From positions 186,001 to 250,000 of the forward strand of contig NZ_JBJHZY010000003.1 in the NCBI RefSeq assembly GCF_045310525.1: a stretch of DNA of 64,000 nucleotides. Direction: 5' to 3'. The position numbers and the translations under genes were made by a program. Source of the DNA: Clostridium_AT radicumherbarum (GTDB lineage Bacteria > Bacillota > Clostridia > Clostridiales > Clostridiaceae). Shown here one piece after another: positions 60,250-64,000 of this stretch. Within the stretch, counting starts at the first letter, position 1. Each line of letters opens with the position of its first letter. The notes below the pieces were generated by a model, which saw nothing but the letters and a program-made list of their open reading frames with translations, made no database searches and had not been told where the DNA came from.

Positions 60250-61497
60250 ATGGTTACCAGTATTTTAAGAGTGCTTCTTACAAGGTCATTTAAACCTTTA
60301 ATGTTTACAGATAAAGCTTGCAATGAAATGAAATTTGATTCAAGTGAGATAGGAATTTACGTACATATACCTTTTTGCAAAACCCTATGCCCTTTCTGCC
60401 CATATAATAGGATTAAATACGATGAAGGTATGATAAAACCTTACAAGGAAGCCTTAATAGATGAAATAAATATGGTTGGAAGACAATATAAGGACAAGAA
60501 AGCTGTTACAAGTGTGTATTTTGGTGGTGGTACTCCAGCGCTTATGCTTAATGAGCTTGGTGAAATAATAGCTGCATTAAAAGAAAATTTTGATATAAGA
60601 GGTAATATTGGCATAGAGCTACATCCAAGCAATATTACTAAGGATAGTTTACTGGAAATAAAGAATATTGGATTTGATATGGTAAGCATTGGTATACAAT
60701 CCTTTCAAGCAGAATGTCTTAATACATTAGGTAGAAAATATATTGATGGTGCTGAAAAAGTAAGATTAGTTAAAGAAGCGGGATTTAATACCATAGATGT
60801 AGATTTGATTTTTGGAATTGCGAACCAAAGTGAGGAGGATTTAAGAGATGATTTTTTAAGAGCATTTCAATTAGGAGCTACACAAGTTTCAACATATCCA
60901 TTTATTGATTTTTCATATGCCAATAATGCAAGAAAACCTTTAGGAAAGGAAGAAAAAAGACAACTTTTAAGTGCTCTCAAAAAGACTAGTGCTGAGATAG
61001 GCTGTGATAGAACCGCTGTATGGACTTTTGGCAAAAAAGACAAGACTAGGTATTCATCTATTACAAGAGACGCCTTTATTGGCTTTGGACCCAGTGCTAC
61101 GACCCTAACAAAGAAATTTCTAAAACTAAATACCTTTGCAGTAGAAGAATATATTAAGTGTATAAAAAGTGGTAAAATTCCTACTGCAATTACAATGGAA
61201 TTTAGTGAGAGAAACCGAGCTCTTTATTGGATGTTTTGGAATGCCTATACTTTAGAATTTAATAATGACGAGTTTAAAAAGTTGTTTGGGTTTAATTTAG
61301 AAAAAATGTTTAAGATAGAATTAAGAATTGCTATAGTATTAGGCTTATTGAATAAAGTGAAAAATGGCTATCAGTTAACTGAAAGGGGAACTTATTATTA
61401 TCATTTATTAGAACAGAAATATACAAATAGATATATAGATAAATCCTGGAGAATAGCGAGAGAAAATCCATGGCCAAAGGAAATAAGGCTATATTAA
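60250..61497 (+). CDS. HemN/HemW-like radical SAM protein
   Basis: 415 residues, 12 bases after the previous gene (AGGAGA site). The motif IYVHIPFCKTLCPFCPYNR has C43, C47 and C50, followed by VYFGGGTPALM, IELHPSNIT and SIGIQSFQ, the coproporphyrinogen oxidase-like signature. The HemN C-terminal domain is present but altered (FSERNRALYWMFWNAYTLEFNNDEFKK). True HemN/HemW is usually elsewhere in clostridia, so a paralogous role such as methyl or heme-like transfer, or lipid or RiPP chemistry, is possible. Confidence 0.85.
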   Translation: MVTSILRVLLTRSFKPLMFTDKACNEMKFDSSEIGIYVHIPFCKTLCPFCPYNRIKYDEGMIKPYKEALIDEINMVGRQYKDKKAVTSVYFGGGTPALMLNELGEIIAALKENFDIRGNIGIELHPSNITKDSLLEIKNIGFDMVSIGIQSFQAECLNTLGRKYIDGAEKVRLVKEAGFNTIDVDLIFGIANQSEEDLRDDFLRAFQLGATQVSTYPFIDFSYANNARKPLGKEEKRQLLSALKKTSAEIGCDRTAVWTFGKKDKTRYSSITRDAFIGFGPSATTLTKKFLKLNTFAVEEYIKCIKSGKIPTAITMEFSERNRALYWMFWNAYTLEFNNDEFKKLFGFNLEKMFKIELRIAIVLGLLNKVKNGYQLTERGTYYYHLLEQKYTNRYIDKSWRIARENPWPKEIRLY

Positions 61498-61589
61498 GGC
61501 AGTTATATTATAATTATTTATGTAAACTTTAGAACTAAGAGTCTTTTAAAATTATTATGCAGCATGCAAATTTTAGATGAGAGGTCAAA

Positions 61590-62693
61590 ATGAAAAAGAA
61601 AAGTATAGTAATAATTAGCCTGATAATAATATTATCATTTACTTTTTACTATGTATTTGAAGTAAACTATGATACTAGAGGCTATATTGGAGCTTTATTA
61701 AATAAAATTGAGGGTAAAACATTAAATAATAAATTTCAAGTGAAAATTAAATCAGGAGATTTATGTACAGACTATAATATTGATACAGCTCTTAAAGATA
61801 TTGATAAATTAGGTCTTAATACTATAGATATCCCTGTTGTTATAAATATCGCAAGTCTAACTGCAAGTGATATGTCAATTGACAATTACAGTAAGGAACA
61901 GGCAATAAAGCTTATTAAAAAGTTAAATGGGAAAAAGATAAATATTATACTAGATCCTTATCCGTGGATAGAAAATGGCAGTAAGTTTGAAACTGAGTGG
62001 TATCCTAATAATATAAATGATTTTTTTAACAATTGGAAAACAAAAGTATTAAAGCCTTTAATTGATGAAGTTGCTGTGCCTTATCATGTAGATGCTCTTA
62101 ATATAGGCACAAGCTTTACAAAAATAGAACCTGAGGAAGACCGATTCTGTGACATGGTGGATTATGTAAGAAATTATTACAAGGGGCTTATTACCTATAG
62201 AACAAGCTGGTGGAAAACAGCTGCCTGGGATGATAGTTTCACTAGAGAATATGAGAAGAAATTAAGTAATAAGCTATTTTCAAAGTTAGATTTTATTTCT
62301 ATTGCCGCTTACTTTGAACTTACTGAAAATAATACCAATACAGTAAATAATTTAGTGAATGCCCTCCAAAGTACAGAAATTTATAATAGAAAACAAAATG
62401 TAAAACAAGAGATTAAAAACTTTTATAGTAAGTGGAATAAGCCCATATTTTTCGGGGAATTAGGATTTCCACCAATTGAAAAAGCATCTATGGCACCCTG
62501 GAATCCATTTCTGCAAGAAAAAGCAAATGGTATCGAACAGGCTAATTGCTTTGAGGCTTATAGAAGGGCTTTTGAAAATGAGCAGTGGAACTTAGGTTTT
62601 TCAATATTTGCTATTGGTAATGAGGGGCCTTCCAACCATTACTATCCCAGTGACTATAGCGTTAATGTTATTAAAGGGTGGTACTCGAAATAG
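61590..62693 (+). CDS. Exported GH113-like TIM-barrel protein with altered acid/base residue
   Basis: 367 residues. One N-terminal membrane helix (5-23), then a TIM-barrel with GH113-like marks: ALNIGTSFTKIE, GLITYRTSWWKTAAWDDSF, DFISIAAYFELT and IFFGELGFPP...APWNP. The nucleophile-position Glu is E290, but the expected acid/base Glu of 'IGTE' is Ser175. GH113 enzymes act on beta-mannan; loss of the Glu suggests an unusual mechanism or a binding role. The protein would act outside the membrane. Same strand as the radical SAM pair, 92 bases later. Confidence 0.72.
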   Translation: MKKKSIVIISLIIILSFTFYYVFEVNYDTRGYIGALLNKIEGKTLNNKFQVKIKSGDLCTDYNIDTALKDIDKLGLNTIDIPVVINIASLTASDMSIDNYSKEQAIKLIKKLNGKKINIILDPYPWIENGSKFETEWYPNNINDFFNNWKTKVLKPLIDEVAVPYHVDALNIGTSFTKIEPEEDRFCDMVDYVRNYYKGLITYRTSWWKTAAWDDSFTREYEKKLSNKLFSKLDFISIAAYFELTENNTNTVNNLVNALQSTEIYNRKQNVKQEIKNFYSKWNKPIFFGELGFPPIEKASMAPWNPFLQEKANGIEQANCFEAYRRAFENEQWNLGFSIFAIGNEGPSNHYYPSDYSVNVIKGWYSK

Positions 62694-62722
62694 ATAGAAT
62701 GGCAATAGTTCTCATATTGTTT

Positions 62723-63634
62723 TTATAATGAAACCTCGTCAATATAATTGTTATCAGCACAACTATCATTTGATTTGTAGGATAATATGTTATAAATGAG
62801 GGCACTTGAAACTATAAAAGACCCCCCGATAATCCCTTTTATTCCTAATTTTTCACCTAACATTATGAAAGAAAGCACAGCAGAAAATACAGGCTCAAAG
62901 GAATATATTATACCTATATTGGAAGGGGGAACCACTGTCTGGGCAAAACTTTGTACTGTATATACGAAGGCAGTAGCTATTATGCCAGTAAAAATTAAGG
63001 ACATCCAGCCTTGTAAACCAATTGAGCTTACTTTTGGAAAAGTCTCAAAAATAAGGCTTCCACAAAAGCCAAAAATACTAACAAAGCCAATTTGCAATAA
63101 ACTAATAACTAATGGATTATGTCTTTTTACATATAAAGCAGTGAAAATAATTTGTAACGAATAAAATACAGCACTTAATAAGCAAAGCAAGTCACCAGTA
63201 TTAAAACTCATGGTTCCAGAATCTGTACTGATTAAATAAATTCCTACTACAATAATAACAACACTTATTAAAACTTCTTTTGCTATTGGTTTTTTAAAAA
63301 TTAACCATCCTAGAATAGGAGTGAATAACACAACCAGGGAAATATAAAATCCGCTGTTTGTTGCAGTGGTATATTTAATACCAAAATTCGCAGTTAAAAA
63401 TCCCATAAATAAAAAAATTGATAGAATAAGAGCAGGAATAATTATATCCTTTTTAAAGGCACTTTTTATACGATTAAAATAAATTATAAATAATATTAAG
63501 CCTGCAAATAAAAAACGTATACCAATAAAGAGCAAAGGTGGAACTGTTTCAAGTCCAATTTTAATAACAGGAAACTCTGCTCCCATAAAAAAAGTAACTA
63601 TAATTAATAGTAATATATACTTATAATTTTTCAT
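62723..63634 (-). CDS. EamA/DMT-superfamily transporter
   Basis: About 303 residues, minus strand. The start is most likely ATG 63634; an ATG 21 bases upstream lies inside the GGAGGA site, and the spacing to 63634 (about 13) is long. Ten membrane segments in two EamA repeats: TFFMGAEFPVIKIGLETVPPLLFIGIRFLFAG and MSLIFTGIIATAFVYTVQSFAQ. Drug/metabolite exporter type. It converges on the GH113-like gene and is probably not part of that operon. Confidence 0.85.
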   Translation of the reverse strand: MKNYKYILLLIIVTFFMGAEFPVIKIGLETVPPLLFIGIRFLFAGLILFIIYFNRIKSAFKKDIIIPALILSIFLFMGFLTANFGIKYTTATNSGFYISLVVLFTPILGWLIFKKPIAKEVLISVVIIVVGIYLISTDSGTMSFNTGDLLCLLSAVFYSLQIIFTALYVKRHNPLVISLLQIGFVSIFGFCGSLIFETFPKVSSIGLQGWMSLIFTGIIATAFVYTVQSFAQTVVPPSNIGIIYSFEPVFSAVLSFIMLGEKLGIKGIIGGSFIVSSALIYNILSYKSNDSCADNNYIDEVSL

Positions 63635-63818
63635 AAAAATTTTTATATCCTCCATCTATAATATTAACAAACTTAAGCTATTTAACCTCTCTCCAAATAT
63701 TGTTAATACTCAGATTTAATTATACCATATTTTACTGTGAAGCATGATTAAGATATTATATATTTATAATACAAAAATAAGAATTGTAATTCCTTTATTA
63801 GAAAGGTTGTAGATTTAT

Positions 63819-64000
63819 ATGGATAATGATACTTTGTGGTATATAGAAAAACAAATTGAAAGAACTATAAACAATTTAAGAAAACGCAATATGGAAGGCT
63901 TTTTCGTTGAAGATGAAAAAAATCTAAAAAAGATTTTGAATGAACTTATAGATGAAAATTCTGTGGTAGGGGTAGGAGACTCCATGACACTTTTCGAAAC
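63819..64000 (+). CDS. LUD-domain (LutC/YkgG-type) protein, start only
   Basis: First 60 codons, cut by the window edge. MDNDTLWYIEKQIERTINN, RKRNMEGFFVEDEKNL and NSVVGVGDSMTLFE match LUD-domain proteins such as the clostridial LutB-like family (lactate utilisation or a related role). GAAAGG lies about 13 bases before ATG. Divergent from the EamA gene. Confidence 0.75.
   Translation, partial: MDNDTLWYIEKQIERTINNLRKRNMEGFFVEDEKNLKKILNELIDENSVVGVGDSMTLFE

Overview
The window looks like a chromosomal segment of a low-GC, spore-former-type Firmicute, most likely Clostridium in the broad sense. The grounds are the strongly AT-rich sequence, GGAGG-type ribosome binding sites, TTG/GTG starts, and families common in clostridia (CPBP, YhfC and Amj membrane proteins, GrpB, DUF89, MocR/YczE, LUD). 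No rRNA, tRNA, CRISPR array or complete insertion sequence was seen. All assignments come from reading motifs by eye; no database search was run.

Layout. 0-6.3 kb: end of a surface protein, a dead IS3 transposase, a TIR/NDT-like protein, then membrane proteases (CPBP, DUF3267, YhfC) separated by structured repeats, and a TfoX C-terminal-domain protein. 6.3-31 kb: a long run of small, mostly single, plus-strand accessory genes. These include many GNAT acetyltransferases, two GrpB proteins, a nitrilase, VOC and cupin proteins, three SAM methyltransferases, two small phosphatase/hydrolase genes, a DinB protein and a frameshifted MTA/SAH nucleosidase. One minus-strand pair, a CrtI-like FAD oxidoreductase and a TetR regulator, interrupts it. 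31-38 kb: soluble chemoreceptor, DUF89, NYN-domain protein, SulP transporter (minus), potassium-channel-like protein and a small selenoprotein. 38-51 kb: alpha/beta hydrolases, HD protein, Amj flippase, lipoprotein, APC permease, more GNATs, a radical SAM protein and dCTP deaminase. 51-57 kb: a LytTR operon (minus), low-molecular-weight phosphatase, divergent MocR/YczE pair, GNAT, and a DUF4397 protein. 57-64 kb: HAD hydrolase, an apparent MFS / radical SAM / HemN-like / GH113-like cluster, an EamA exporter (minus), and the start of a LUD protein.

Three things stand out. First, 37763-38050 reads as a 95-residue protein only if an in-frame TGA after Cys31 is decoded as selenocysteine; two hairpins follow that TGA. 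Second, a family of about a dozen dispersed elements, each combining a covarying terminator hairpin with a TATAAT plus CTATATATAG promoter-like block, sits in front of unrelated single genes on the plus strand. Two copies share 192 bp, including the last codons of a hydrolase gene, so the elements appear to take part in gene gain and loss. Third, three structured elements at 2.2, 4.0 and 5.6 kb share a conserved 3' half; the best one has the architecture of an integron attC site, though no integrase is visible.

Functionally the region looks like an accessory store of small-molecule-modifying enzymes, each with its own promoter and terminator, rather than one pathway. The multi-gene units with a visible logic are the oxidoreductase/TetR pair, the LytTR operon, the MocR/YczE pair and the MFS/radical SAM cluster.
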